Positions 40,641 through 49,721 of a stretch of 64,000 nucleotides of DNA are shown here, piece after piece. The notes under the pieces are model-generated. The model saw only the letters and a list, made by a program, of their open reading frames with translations. It had not been told where the DNA came from and searched no databases. This DNA is from Microlunatus speluncae (lineage in GTDB: Bacteria; Actinomycetota; Actinomycetes; Propionibacteriales; Propionibacteriaceae). A program made the position numbers and the translations under genes. The stretch's first letter is position 1, and every line of letters begins with the position of its first letter. The stretch is taken from positions 124,001 through 188,000 of the forward strand of contig NZ_VKCZ01000003.1 of the NCBI RefSeq assembly GCF_009299835.1, written 5' to 3'.

Positions 40641-43460
40641 GTGATCAGTCGGCTGATGAGCCCCACGCTGGTGGGTCGCGACCGGGAGCGATCCGCCCTG
40701 CTGGCCGCCTGGGACGACACCAGATCCGCTGCCGGGGTCGTCCTGGTCGGCGGCGAGGCGGGACTGGGCAAGACGCGACTGGTGCGCGACTTCACGAGCG
40801 GGCTCGGCGCCTCCGCCCGGGTGATCGAGGGCGGCTGCACCGACCTGGGCCCGGACGGGCTGCCGTTCGGGGCGTTCGTGACGGCCCTGCGGCGGCTGAT
40901 CCGAGCCCTCGGCGGGCCGGCGATCGCGGCGATGGTTCCGGGCGGCGGCCGGCGCGGGCTCGCCCGGCTGTTGCCGGAGCTCGGTGCCGACGACGCCGAT
41001 CCGGACCGCGAGCTGGGCCGGGCCAGGCTCTTCGAAGAGGTGCTGCTGCTCCTCGAAGGCAGCGCCGAACGACAACCGGTCGTCCTCGTTCTGGAGGATC
41101 TGCACTGGGCCGACCGATCAACCGGTGACCTGCTCGATTTCCTGGCCCGAAACCTCAGCCGGCCCGGCGTCCTGGTGCTCGGCACCTTCCGCCCGGACGA
41201 GATCGATGCCGCCCATCCGCTGCGACCGGTGCTGACCCGGACCGAGGGCGTACGACAGCTGGCGCTGACCGGGCTGACCAGGGACGAGGTCGCCGAACAG
41301 GTCGCCGCGCTGCAGCCGGGATCGGCAGCCGCGGACCGGATCTTCCAGCGCAGCGAGGGAAACCCGCTGTTCGTCGAGGCCTTGGTGGCCGGGGGCGACG
41401 AGACGGCCGGGTCGTTGCGCGACCTGCTGCTCGCCGATGTGGAACGGCTGCCGGAGCCGAGCCGCCGGATCGTGCGAGCGGCCGCGGTCGCCGCCGCCCC
41501 GGTGCACCACCGGCTGCTGGCCGGCCTGGTCGAGCTGGACGACCTGGCCGTCGAAGCCGCGCTGCGGCCGCTGCTCCGGGGGCGCTGGCTCGAGGTGGTC
41601 GACGACGGGTACGCGTTCCGGCGCGACCTGATCCGCGAGGCGGTCCAGGACGCCCTGCTGCCGAGCGAGCGGGCCCGGCTGAACCGGCGCTGCGCCGAGG
41701 CGGTGAGCGCCGACCCGCGCCTGGTCGCCGGGGAGCGGGCCCAGGCCGAGCTCGCGCGCTACTGGTTCGCGGCCGGTGAGCTCGGCCGGGCCGCCGCAGC
41801 CGCCTGGCAGGCAGCCGACAGCGCCCGGCACGCGTTCGCGTACGCGGAGGAGTACCGGATGCGCGATCGGCTGCTGCAGCTCTGGGACCATCGCCCCGAC
41901 TCGCTCCCGGCCGACCGATCCGAGGTGCAGCGGTTGGCGATCGAGGCGGCCCTGAACGCCGGTGAGTTGGCGGCCGGCTTCGACCTGGCGACCGCAGCCC
42001 TGGCCGACGACACGGGTCAGGCCGACACCGCGGCCCAGGGCGACGACGAGTGCGCCGCCCACCTGCTGCTGCTCCGGGCCGAGCTGGGCGACCGAACCGG
42101 CCGAGACCAGTTGCCGGATCTGCTGGCCGCGCGCGACCGGTTGCCGGCAACTCCGAGCATCGCCCGCGGCCGGGTCCTCGCTGCCCTGGCCACGGCGCAG
42201 CGCCACCGCCGCCGGCTGACCGCGGCGTCGGAGTCGGCCACCGAGGCGTTGACGATCGGCGAGGCCACTGGCGAGCCCGCGGTTCAGGCCGCTGCCCTGA
42301 CCACCTTGGCAGCGCTGGCCGCCCTGGCCGGTGAGCTGCCGAAAGCCGTCGAGCTCTTCGACCGGGCCGGCCGGGCGGCCGAGGCCGCGCGGGCCGACGA
42401 CCTGCGGTTGCTGGTCACCGTCACCGAGTCGGACGCGCTGGAGGCGGCCGGTGAACACGAGCGCGCCGAGCAGGTCGCCCGGGACGGCATCACGGTGGCC
42501 CGCGAGCTCGGCCTGGCCCGGACCCGCGGCACCCTGCTGGCCCCCAACCTCGCCGAGTCGCTGCTCTCGCTCGGCCGCTACCCCGAGTCGACCGAGGTGT
42601 ACCGGGAGGCCATGGCGCTGAATCCGCCGCCGCTCTACCAGGCCTATCTGCAGGTCATCCAGGCGACCGTCGAGCTCCGTCGCGGCGAGTTCGAGGCGGC
42701 CGAGAGCGGGGCCCGGCAGGCCCGCGCCACCCTGCACGAGCAGACCCGAGGCGTCGAGTCCTGCCTCGAACCGGATCTGCTGGACTGCCGCCTCGCCGAG
42801 GTCCGGGGCGAGGTGCCGGCGGTCGAGCTGATCTTGCGGCACGTCCTCGATGATCATGATCTGCGGGAGAGCCCACGCTACGGGTGGCCGCTGATCCTGA
42901 TCGGGGTCCGCGCCCTCGCCGACGGCCCGCTGCTGCAACGGCTCCGATCCGTCCCGTTGCCTTCGGTCGGCCGGCTGCAAACGGCTCACCGGCTCAGCGT
43001 CGAGGCCGAAACGGATCCCGACGGTTGGCCGGCTGCGATCGAGGCCTGGCGACAGGTCGGTCAGCCGTATGCGCTGGCCGAGACCCTGCTCCGCGCCGCC
43101 GGCTCGGCGCTGACCCGACAGGACCGACCGGCGGCGACCGGATCGCTGACGGAGGCGGCGGCGATCGCCGGTGAACTCGGCGCGACGCCGCTCCGCGAGC
43201 GCGCCCTCGGCCTCTCCCGGCGCGGCCGACTGGGCCTGGACGACGATCGCAAGCGAGCCAGCCCGGCTGGGCTCACGCCGCGCGAGCTCGAGGTGCTGGA
43301 ACTGGTCGCGGCCGGTCACAGCAACCGCCAGATCGGGGAGCGGCTCTTCATCTCGACCAAGACCGCCGGGGTCCATGTCTCCAACATCCTGGGCAAACTG
43401 GCGGTCACCACTCGACTCGAAGCTGCTGCCTGGGCCCATCGGCTCGGCCTCTTCGACTGA
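40641..43460 (+). CDS. LuxR-family regulator with AAA ATPase domain (LAL/MalT type)
   Basis: 939 residues from GTG 40641; ATG 40656 is an alternative. The N-terminal ATPase has LVGRDRERSALLAAW, Walker A VLVGGEAGLGKTRLVRDF and Walker B QPVVLVLEDLHWADRSTGDLLDFLAR. The long middle is a helical repeat region (TPR-like; Ala/Glu-rich pairs such as AAALTTLAALAALAGELPKAVELF). The last 62 residues are a LuxR HTH: LTPRELEVLELVAAGHSNRQIGERLFISTKTAGVHVSNILGKL. Proteins of this plan are ligand- and ATP-gated activators. It lies 72 bp upstream of the ABC-2 exporter operon on the same strand and divergent from the DHFR-like gene, both being candidate targets. Confidence 0.9.
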   Translation: MISRLMSPTLVGRDRERSALLAAWDDTRSAAGVVLVGGEAGLGKTRLVRDFTSGLGASARVIEGGCTDLGPDGLPFGAFVTALRRLIRALGGPAIAAMVPGGGRRGLARLLPELGADDADPDRELGRARLFEEVLLLLEGSAERQPVVLVLEDLHWADRSTGDLLDFLARNLSRPGVLVLGTFRPDEIDAAHPLRPVLTRTEGVRQLALTGLTRDEVAEQVAALQPGSAAADRIFQRSEGNPLFVEALVAGGDETAGSLRDLLLADVERLPEPSRRIVRAAAVAAAPVHHRLLAGLVELDDLAVEAALRPLLRGRWLEVVDDGYAFRRDLIREAVQDALLPSERARLNRRCAEAVSADPRLVAGERAQAELARYWFAAGELGRAAAAAWQAADSARHAFAYAEEYRMRDRLLQLWDHRPDSLPADRSEVQRLAIEAALNAGELAAGFDLATAALADDTGQADTAAQGDDECAAHLLLLRAELGDRTGRDQLPDLLAARDRLPATPSIARGRVLAALATAQRHRRRLTAASESATEALTIGEATGEPAVQAAALTTLAALAALAGELPKAVELFDRAGRAAEAARADDLRLLVTVTESDALEAAGEHERAEQVARDGITVARELGLARTRGTLLAPNLAESLLSLGRYPESTEVYREAMALNPPPLYQAYLQVIQATVELRRGEFEAAESGARQARATLHEQTRGVESCLEPDLLDCRLAEVRGEVPAVELILRHVLDDHDLRESPRYGWPLILIGVRALADGPLLQRLRSVPLPSVGRLQTAHRLSVEAETDPDGWPAAIEAWRQVGQPYALAETLLRAAGSALTRQDRPAATGSLTEAAAIAGELGATPLRERALGLSRRGRLGLDDDRKRASPAGLTPRELEVLELVAAGHSNRQIGERLFISTKTAGVHVSNILGKLAVTTRLEAAAWAHRLGLFD

Positions 43461-43532
43461 TCGGCTGCGGGCCTTCGGCGCCCGGCGGAAAATAGCGTTG
43501 CTCCGAGGGGTCCGGTTTGACACTGTGAGTCG

Positions 43533-44546
43533 GTGGCGTCCGCCGAGGGTCCGCTGGTCCGGGTCGAGGGACTGGTCAAGGAGTTCCGCCGCGTCAAGCG
43601 GGTGCCGGGCCGATTCAGCGCGATCCGCACGTTCCTGGGGCGCGATCACGACGTGATCCGAGCCGTGAACGACGTGTCGTTCGGCATCGAGAGCGGGGAG
43701 CTGATCGGCTTCCTCGGCCCGAACGGGGCCGGCAAGTCGACCACGATCAAGATGCTGACCGGCATCCTCACCCCCACCGCCGGTGCGGTATCGGTCGCCG
43801 GCCGCGACCCGTCGCGGGAGCGGAAGGCCAACGCGGCCACCATCGGCGTCGTGTTCGGCCAGCGCAGTCAGCTGTGGTGGGACCTGCCACTGCGCGAATC
43901 GTTCCGCGCGGTCCGCGACCTGTACGGCGTGCCGCCGGCCGACGGTGATCATCGACAGGCCGAGCTGGTCGAGTTGCTGGAGATGAAGGAGTTCCTCGAC
44001 GCCCCGGTGCGGCAGCTCTCGCTCGGCCAGCGGATGCGCGGTGATCTTGCTGCCGCGATGCTCTACCAGCCACGGCTGCTGTTCCTGGACGAGCCGACGG
44101 TCGGGCTCGATGTCGTCGCCAAACAACGGATCCGCGAGTTCGTCGCGCACGCCAACATCGCACGCGGCACCACCGTCCTGCTGACCACTCATGATCTTGA
44201 GGACGTCGAGCGACTGTGCCGCCGGATCGTACTGATCGATCACGGCCGGGTGCTCTACGACGGCGGCCTGGCCGAGCTGATGGCCCGCTACGCGCCGTAC
44301 CGCGAGCTCGTGGTCACGCTGGCCGAGCCGTCCGACGTCACCGTGGCCGAGGCGGAGCAGGTGGCGCGGGACGGCCCGGTGGTCCGGCTGCGGTTCCGAT
44401 CGGACCGGGTCCGAGCGGCTCCGCAGGTGATCGCGGCGGTGACCGCGGCCCATGACGTGGTGGACCTGTCGGTCGTCGAACCGCGGCTCGAGGCCGTGAT
44501 CGCGCGGATCTACATCGAGCGGGGTCTGCCGGAAGGGCCGGAATGA
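43533..44546 (+). CDS. ABC-2 exporter ATP-binding protein
   Basis: 337 residues from GTG 43533. Walker A is FLGPNGAGKSTTIKML, the Q-loop is in GVVFGQRSQLWWDLPLRESFRAVRDLY, the signature is QLSLGQRMRGDLAAAMLYQ, Walker B is LLFLDEPTVGLD and the H-loop is LLTTHDLEDVE. The VFGQRSQLWWDLP Q-loop is a hallmark of the group whose two dissimilar ABC-2 permeases lie downstream, as here. A basic insertion near the N-terminus (RRVKRVPGRFSAIRTFLG) is typical too. It powers export of an unknown compound. Its stop overlaps the next start (ATGA). Confidence 0.92.
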   Translation: MASAEGPLVRVEGLVKEFRRVKRVPGRFSAIRTFLGRDHDVIRAVNDVSFGIESGELIGFLGPNGAGKSTTIKMLTGILTPTAGAVSVAGRDPSRERKANAATIGVVFGQRSQLWWDLPLRESFRAVRDLYGVPPADGDHRQAELVELLEMKEFLDAPVRQLSLGQRMRGDLAAAMLYQPRLLFLDEPTVGLDVVAKQRIREFVAHANIARGTTVLLTTHDLEDVERLCRRIVLIDHGRVLYDGGLAELMARYAPYRELVVTLAEPSDVTVAEAEQVARDGPVVRLRFRSDRVRAAPQVIAAVTAAHDVVDLSVVEPRLEAVIARIYIERGLPEGPE

Positions 44547-45349
44547 CCGCACCCGGTACGGTTCGCGCGGTGCTCAGCCAGGTCCGGATCGGCTGTCTGA
44601 CACCCTGGGCGTATCGCGGGTCGATGCTGGTGTCGCTGGTCGTCGTGGCGATCCAAGTGGTGCTGTACGCCGTCGTCTGGCGAGCGATCTATGCCGGCCG
44701 CACCGACCCGGTCGCCGGGGCCGACGTCCGGACCGCCGTGGGTTACGCCGTGCTCGGCATCACCGTGGCCTCGGTGCTCGATGTCTGGCCCGGGCAGTCG
44801 ATCCAGGCCCGGGTCCGGGACGGCCTGATCGGCATCGACCTGACCCGCCCGATCGGCCTGCTGACCCAGAACCTCGCCGTCCAGGCCGGCTACGTGATTG
44901 CCGCGCTGCCCACCGTCGCGGTCGGCCTCGGCGCCGGCCTGCTGATCGGCGGCCTGGCCGCGCCGGCCGATCCCGCCGCCGCGCTGGGGTTCGCGGTCAG
45001 CCTGGTGCTGGCGTTCGGCGTCTCCCAGTTGATCACGCTGTTGATGGGGCTGACCTCGTTCTGGACGCTCGAGGTCGGCGGCATCCAGATGGCGTTCGCG
45101 GTCGTTCGCACCTTCCTCTCCGGCTCGGTGCTGCCGCTGTGGTTCATGCCGGGCTGGCTGCAGACGATTGCCGCCGTGCTGCCGTTCCAGGCCGCGACCT
45201 ACACCCCGGTCGCGATCTACTTCGGCCGGCCGCCGGGCGGGCTCGGGATCGCGCTCGCCGTGCAGGCGCTGTGGTTGGTCGTGCTCGGCGTTCTGGCCGC
45301 CTGGGTCTGGTCCCGGGCCCGGCACCGGGTGGTGGTGCAGGGTGGATGA
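44543..45349 (+). CDS. ABC-2 family exporter permease (first subunit)
   Basis: 268 residues with six hydrophobic helices. It begins TVRAVLSQVRIGCLTPWAYRGSMLVSLVVVAIQVVLYAVVW, the usual start of this permease group. QSIQARVRDGLIGIDLTRPIGLL is the conserved cytoplasmic loop (RxxxGxxDxxLxRP), and the C-terminus is short and basic. It forms the membrane part of the exporter together with the next gene. The start overlaps the ATPase stop by four bases and its own stop overlaps the next start by eight, so the three genes are translationally coupled. Confidence 0.9.
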   Translation: MTAPGTVRAVLSQVRIGCLTPWAYRGSMLVSLVVVAIQVVLYAVVWRAIYAGRTDPVAGADVRTAVGYAVLGITVASVLDVWPGQSIQARVRDGLIGIDLTRPIGLLTQNLAVQAGYVIAALPTVAVGLGAGLLIGGLAAPADPAAALGFAVSLVLAFGVSQLITLLMGLTSFWTLEVGGIQMAFAVVRTFLSGSVLPLWFMPGWLQTIAAVLPFQAATYTPVAIYFGRPPGGLGIALAVQALWLVVLGVLAAWVWSRARHRVVVQGG

Positions 45350-46169
45350 TCTTGCTGCCCCGCGACCGCCGTCCACCCTGCGGCAGTACGCGGTGCTGCT
45401 GCGGATCGGGCTGACCTCGGCGCTGCAGTATCGGGCCGACTTCGTCCTGACCTCGATCGGCGCGATCTTCTACGAGGCGGTATCGCTGGCCTTCGTCGGG
45501 GTGATCATCTTCGCCTTCGGCGGCATCGGCGGCTGGGGCCTGGTCGAGGTGGCCTTCGTGTACGGGATCCGGGCGATGGGCCATGCCCTGCACGGATTCC
45601 TGTCCGGCCAGCTCTGGGCCACCGACACCGTGGTCCGCGAGGGCGAGTTCGACCGCTATCTGCTCCGGCCGGTCAATCCGCTGGTCCAGTTGCTGTCCCG
45701 GCGGTTCACGGTGACCGCGTTCGGTGATCTGGTGTTCGGGTTGGTCGTGCTGGTGATCACCGCGGTGGCCGCGCCGGTGGCCTGGACGCCCGGCCTGATC
45801 ACATACCTGATCATCGCGGTGATCGGCAGCGCGTTCCTGGAGTCGGCGGTGATGCTGGTGATCGCCTCGCTGTCGTTCCGGCTGCTGGTCAGCGGTCCGC
45901 TGCTGCGGGTGGCCGACCAGGTGTTCGTCACCTTCGGCCCGTACCCACTGAGCGTCTTCCCGCGGGCCGTGGCCTATCTGCTGACCTTCCTGCTGCCGCT
46001 GGCCTACGCGGCGTTCTTCCCGGCGGCGATCCTGCTCGGCCGGACCGACGAACTGTTCGTGCCGATCTGGCTGGCGGCGGCGTCACCGGCGGTCGGTCTG
46101 ATCCTCTACGTGCTGGCCGTGATCTTCTTCCACCGGCAACTGCGGCACTACTCCAGCCCGGGCCACTGA
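45342..46169 (+). CDS. ABC-2 family exporter permease (second subunit)
   Basis: 275 residues from GTG 45342. AVLLRIGLTSALQYRADFVLTSIGAIFYEAVSLAFVGVI opens the chain, and the loop LWATDTVVREGEFDRYLLRPVNPLVQLLSRRF contains the GEFDxxLLRP motif that marks this permease group. Five more helices follow and the chain ends FFHRQLRHYSSPGH. With the upstream gene it makes a heterodimeric export channel. The substrate is unknown; a LuxR/ATPase regulator immediately upstream of the operon is the likely controller. Confidence 0.9.
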   Translation: MDDLAAPRPPSTLRQYAVLLRIGLTSALQYRADFVLTSIGAIFYEAVSLAFVGVIIFAFGGIGGWGLVEVAFVYGIRAMGHALHGFLSGQLWATDTVVREGEFDRYLLRPVNPLVQLLSRRFTVTAFGDLVFGLVVLVITAVAAPVAWTPGLITYLIIAVIGSAFLESAVMLVIASLSFRLLVSGPLLRVADQVFVTFGPYPLSVFPRAVAYLLTFLLPLAYAAFFPAAILLGRTDELFVPIWLAAASPAVGLILYVLAVIFFHRQLRHYSSPGH

Positions 46170-46196
46170 TGGGCCCGGTGCCGGAGTCGATCATGG

Positions 46197-47669
46197 CTAC
46201 ACCAGGACGGCCCGGGCGTCGGCCAGCGGAGCGCCGCGACCGGCGAAGGTGATCACCAGCGCTCGCAGCACTGCCGCGGGCTCGGCCGTGCCGGGATCGA
46301 TGCGGCCGATGATCTTGCCGTCGGGCCGGACCACCAGAGCCTCCCCGGGTGCGAGCCCGAGGGCCGTTGCGGTGCCGCGATCCAGGACCCGGGCGGTGAT
46401 CGGCAACGGACCGACCGGTCCGGAGCCGAGCCACTCGGCGGCCGGGTCCGCGGCGAGCACCGTGAGCCCGGGCCCGAGCAGATCGAGCGTGGAGACGGCC
46501 GGCTCGCCGCTCACCCAGGCGTGCGGGATCCGCCCGCCCAGATCGGCGGCCAACGCCTCCTCGAGCGTGCCGGAGCTGTCCCGCTGCGCCGACCGGGCGG
46601 CGTTGCGCGCGCCGACCGGCCGGCGTTCGGCCTGGTAGCTGTCCAGCAACTCGGGGCCGGCCCAGCCGGACAGCACCCAGGCCAGCTTCCAGCCGAGGTC
46701 GTAGCCGTCGTGGATGGCGGTGTTCATGCCGGTGCCGCCGCGCGGGGTGATCCGGTGGGCCGCGTCGCCGACCACGAAACCGCGGCCGACGCGATAGCGG
46801 TCGGCGACCTGGGCGGCGAAGGTGAACCGTCCGGTGCGCTCGATCCGCGGCTCGAGGTCCGGCACCCCGGTCGCGATCCGGATCAGCCGGGTCAGCTGCT
46901 CGTCGGTCTCCGCCGCCGGTTCGCCGGGCCGGGTCTCCCGGCCGTAGACCCAGCGATCGCCCTGCCCGCTGGGCACCAGCACGCCGCCCGCCTCCGGGTT
47001 CATGATCACGTACATGGCGTACCGGCGGTCGCCCACGAGATCCCACAGCGGTGCTCGGAACTGGGTCGCGGAGTGGACGACCAGGTTGTCCGGCCCCTCC
47101 AGCGTGATGCCGAGCAAGGACCGGACGGTGCTCGCGGCGCCATCGGCCCCGATCAGATAGCCGGCCCGCAGGGTCCGGGTCGTCGAGGTCGCCACGTCCC
47201 GGAGCTGGACCGTGACTCCGTCGCCGTCCTGCGTCAGGTCGGTCAGCTCGACGCCGAACTCGACCCGGGCCTGCGGGAATTCGCGCAGTCGCGCGACCAG
47301 GATCCGCTCGAGATCATCCTGGGGGGCGAACGCCGGACCGGTCGGGCTCACCGCCGCCGCCTCGGCGGCCGTGGGGAAGCCCTCCTGCAACTCCTGGCCC
47401 GGCATCGCTCCGAACGAGGCGGCGATCCAACCGCGGGCGACCACGTCCATCGCCACCCGGCGCACCTGCGGCTCGAGACCCCAGGACCTCAGGATCTCCA
47501 TCGTGCGGGTGCTGATCGCCGTCGCACGCGGCAGGGCCAGGGTGTCCGGCCGACGCTCGACCAGCGTCACCTCGATCCCCGCCCGGGCCAGCTCGATCGC
47601 CGCCACCAGGCCGGCCGGCCCGGCGCCGCAGATGACCACCGGCACGCCGGAACTCTCACGTTCAGTCAT
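46197..47669 (-). CDS. FAD-dependent aromatic-ring monooxygenase (PheA/TfdB class)
   Basis: 490 residues from ATG 47669, seven bases after AGGAGGAAT. The FAD motif is VVICGAGPAGLVAAIELARAGIEVTLVERR. The DG motif region is AGYLIGADGAASTVRSLLGI, and the GD motif is GRGFVVGDAAHRITPRGGTGMNTAIHDGYDLGWKLAWVL, followed by LLDSYQAERRPVGARNAARS. The C-terminal thioredoxin-like domain (LVVRPDGKIIGRIDPG) is short. Such enzymes hydroxylate phenols, polyketides or antibiotics such as rifampicin and tetracycline using NAD(P)H and oxygen. The divergent TetR regulator with multiple operators points to induction by an aromatic substrate or drug. Confidence 0.9.
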   Translation of the reverse strand: MTERESSGVPVVICGAGPAGLVAAIELARAGIEVTLVERRPDTLALPRATAISTRTMEILRSWGLEPQVRRVAMDVVARGWIAASFGAMPGQELQEGFPTAAEAAAVSPTGPAFAPQDDLERILVARLREFPQARVEFGVELTDLTQDGDGVTVQLRDVATSTTRTLRAGYLIGADGAASTVRSLLGITLEGPDNLVVHSATQFRAPLWDLVGDRRYAMYVIMNPEAGGVLVPSGQGDRWVYGRETRPGEPAAETDEQLTRLIRIATGVPDLEPRIERTGRFTFAAQVADRYRVGRGFVVGDAAHRITPRGGTGMNTAIHDGYDLGWKLAWVLSGWAGPELLDSYQAERRPVGARNAARSAQRDSSGTLEEALAADLGGRIPHAWVSGEPAVSTLDLLGPGLTVLAADPAAEWLGSGPVGPLPITARVLDRGTATALGLAPGEALVVRPDGKIIGRIDPGTAEPAAVLRALVITFAGRGAPLADARAVLV

Positions 47670-47715
47670 CGATTCCTCCTTGTGCTCCGTCCGGCTCGAC
47701 CGGCCGGACGTCCTG

Positions 47716-47781
47716 TCTAATCGGACACTATGTAGTCTAATCGGACACTGTGTAGTGTCATCGGACATAGTGTCCGATGAC
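47716..47781. promoter_or_regulatory. Operator array in the monooxygenase/tetR divergent promoter
   Basis: Two 20-bp direct repeats, TCTAATCGGACACTATGTAG (47716-47735) and TCTAATCGGACACTGTGTAG (47736-47755), abut a third partial copy from 47756. That copy is part of a perfect dyad, GTCATCGGACA-TAG-TGTCCGATGAC (47757-47781). The common element is ATCGGACA. The array lies 38 bp before the tetR start and is a likely multi-site operator for the adjacent TetR protein. Confidence 0.75.
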
Positions 47782-47818
47782 TGGACGCGATGTCAACTGA
47801 TCAATAGGATCTGCCGCC

Positions 47819-48439
47819 ATGAGCCAGTCGCAGGACAAGCTGAGGACCCGGGCCGCCGCGGCCGAGTTGACCAAGCAACGGATCATCGTGGCGATGTACG
47901 AGAGGCTCCGTGCGGCACCGGCTGCCAAGATCAGCATCGATCAGGTCGCCCGCGACGCGGGCGTGGCGCGGTCGACCATCTATCTGGTGTTCGAGTCCCG
48001 GGCCGGCCTGTTCGACGCGCTGGCCCGGCACGTCTTCCAGCGCGCGGGGTTCCTGGAGATCGGCGAGGCCGTACACCATCCGGACGCGCGCGAGCACCTG
48101 CGCGGATCGTTCCGGGCCAGCTCGGCCGCCTATGCTGCCGAGCGCGACATCCTCCGGGCGCTCTACTCGAGCGCGCACCTCGATCCCGAGGCCTTCGCCG
48201 GGGCCGCCGGGCGGCTCGAGGAGGGCCGGCTCGGCGGCATGCGCTATCTGGCCAAGCGGCTCGACGAGCAGGGCCAACTCCGGCCGGGCCTGACCCGCCG
48301 GGCGGCCACCGATCAGCTCTTCGTCTTCACCAGCTTCGACTGCTTCGACCTGCTGCACACCGGTCGCGGTCTGTCACCGGCCAAGATCGCCGAGGCGCTC
48401 GCCGCCATGGCCGAGCGCGCCGTGTGCACGATCGACTGA
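47819..48439 (+). CDS. TetR family transcriptional regulator
   Basis: 206 residues. The DNA-binding region is RAAAAELTKQRIIVAMYERLRAAPAAKISIDQVARDAGVARSTIYLVFESRAGLFDALARHVFQ, with the recognition helix ARSTIYLVFESR. The C-terminal helical domain contains a run that would form the ligand pocket (HLRGSFRASSAAYAAERDILRALYSS). It is divergent from the FAD monooxygenase, and the 149-bp gap between them carries an array of ATCGGACA repeats. Repression of both genes and release by the monooxygenase substrate is the simplest model. The gene ends four bases before the convergent AI-2E gene. Confidence 0.92.
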   Translation: MSQSQDKLRTRAAAAELTKQRIIVAMYERLRAAPAAKISIDQVARDAGVARSTIYLVFESRAGLFDALARHVFQRAGFLEIGEAVHHPDAREHLRGSFRASSAAYAAERDILRALYSSAHLDPEAFAGAAGRLEEGRLGGMRYLAKRLDEQGQLRPGLTRRAATDQLFVFTSFDCFDLLHTGRGLSPAKIAEALAAMAERAVCTID

Positions 48440-48442
48440 TGC

Positions 48443-49603
48443 CTAGGACCGGGCCGGTTTGATCTTCCGCCGCAGCCCGAACACCGGGCGGTCGGCATCC
48501 GGTTCGTCCGGGGTGGCACTGATCAGCGCCCCGAACCATCGGGTCCGGTCGGACTGGTCGATCAGGATCGCCTTGACGAACAGCGTCGCCGGCACCGCCA
48601 GCAGCGCGCCGAGGCCGCCGAGGATGAAGGACCAGAAGATCAACGACAGGAAGGCGACCGTCGGGGTGATGCCGACGGCGTCACCGGTGAACTTCGGCTG
48701 GATCAGCGTCTGGATCACGAAGTTGATCACGCAGAACGCGATGATCACCGCGAGCATGTCCCGGAGTCCGTTGTCGCCGCCGCTGAGCAGGGCGAGCAGG
48801 GCCGGCGGAATCATGCCGACGATGAACCCGACGTTGGGGATGTAGTTGGTGACGAAGGCGAACACGCCCCAGGTGACAGCCAGCGGCACGCCGATGATCG
48901 ACAACGCGATCACGTCGAAGACGGACACGATGAAGCCGAACAGCGACGTCACGATCCAATACTTGCGGACGTTGCGGGCGAAGGTCTGCAGCGCCTCGGC
49001 GACCCGGGGCCGGGCTTTCTTGATCATCTCCATCCGCGGGGCGATCCCCGACGCGTCGAAGGCGAGGAAGACCACCACGGTGACCATCAGGGCGCCGAGC
49101 GACAGCCAGTTGGTGATGCCGCTGAGCAGCGACTGGGCCACCCCGGTCAGCGAGCTGGGATCGAAGCTGTCCAGGAAGGACTGGAACTGCTCGGTGCCGA
49201 CGCCGAAGCCGGCCAGCGTGTCCAGCACGATGTTGTAGAGGCGGATGAACGCCTCACCGTACTTGGGCAAGGTGGTGGCCAGCTGGGTGATCGACAGGGC
49301 GATCGAGCCGAGGATGACGATCAGGATGCCGTAGATCGTGAACAGGGCGATCGTGCTGGCCAGCCAGGCCGGCACGCCGTGCTTGCGCAGCCAGACCCGG
49401 AACGGATGCACGGTGATCACCAGGGTCAGCACCAGGAAGACCGGGCCGATGATGTTGGAGATCTCCCTGATGCCCATCGCCGCGATCACGCCACCCGCGG
49501 CCACCAGCACACCCCACAGCGGCGGCGCCCAGTTGGCGTCGATCCGGCCCGGCTCCGGCCGTCCGCGACCTCGGCTGCGGCGTAGTGATTGTGGTCCCGG
49601 CAT
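48443..49603 (-). CDS. AI-2E family transporter
   Basis: 386 residues from ATG 49603. Eight hydrophobic helices follow a basic N-terminus. Family signatures are NIIGPVFLVLTLVITVHPFRVWLRKHGVPAWLAS near the start, PRVAEALQTFARNVRKYWIVTSLFGFIVSVFDVIALSIIGVPLAVTWGVFAFVTNYIPNVG in the second half, and TLIQPKFTGDAVGITPTVAFLSLIFWSFILGGLGALLAVP near the end. Members export small molecules or act as Na+/H+ antiporters; few export autoinducer-2. It lies tail to tail with tetR and head to head with the F420-type oxidoreductase. Confidence 0.9.
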   Translation of the reverse strand: MPGPQSLRRSRGRGRPEPGRIDANWAPPLWGVLVAAGGVIAAMGIREISNIIGPVFLVLTLVITVHPFRVWLRKHGVPAWLASTIALFTIYGILIVILGSIALSITQLATTLPKYGEAFIRLYNIVLDTLAGFGVGTEQFQSFLDSFDPSSLTGVAQSLLSGITNWLSLGALMVTVVVFLAFDASGIAPRMEMIKKARPRVAEALQTFARNVRKYWIVTSLFGFIVSVFDVIALSIIGVPLAVTWGVFAFVTNYIPNVGFIVGMIPPALLALLSGGDNGLRDMLAVIIAFCVINFVIQTLIQPKFTGDAVGITPTVAFLSLIFWSFILGGLGALLAVPATLFVKAILIDQSDRTRWFGALISATPDEPDADRPVFGLRRKIKPARS

Positions 49604-49721
49604 GGCTCCCTCCCGGCCTGCGTGACATGGCGCTGCGAGTGTAGTTGTCGCCCGAGTCCCGCGTACGAACGAATGGGACGCGGAGACCTGGGTCGGATCA
49701 ACCCCTCCTAGGGTGAGACCC

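Noticed and set aside
41118..44552. Minus-strand open frame of 1144 codons
   Set aside because: It is antisense to the LuxR regulator and the ABC ATPase, both with clear domain signatures. Its composition (Arg, Gln, Gly, Asp) is that of a shadow frame in GC-rich DNA.
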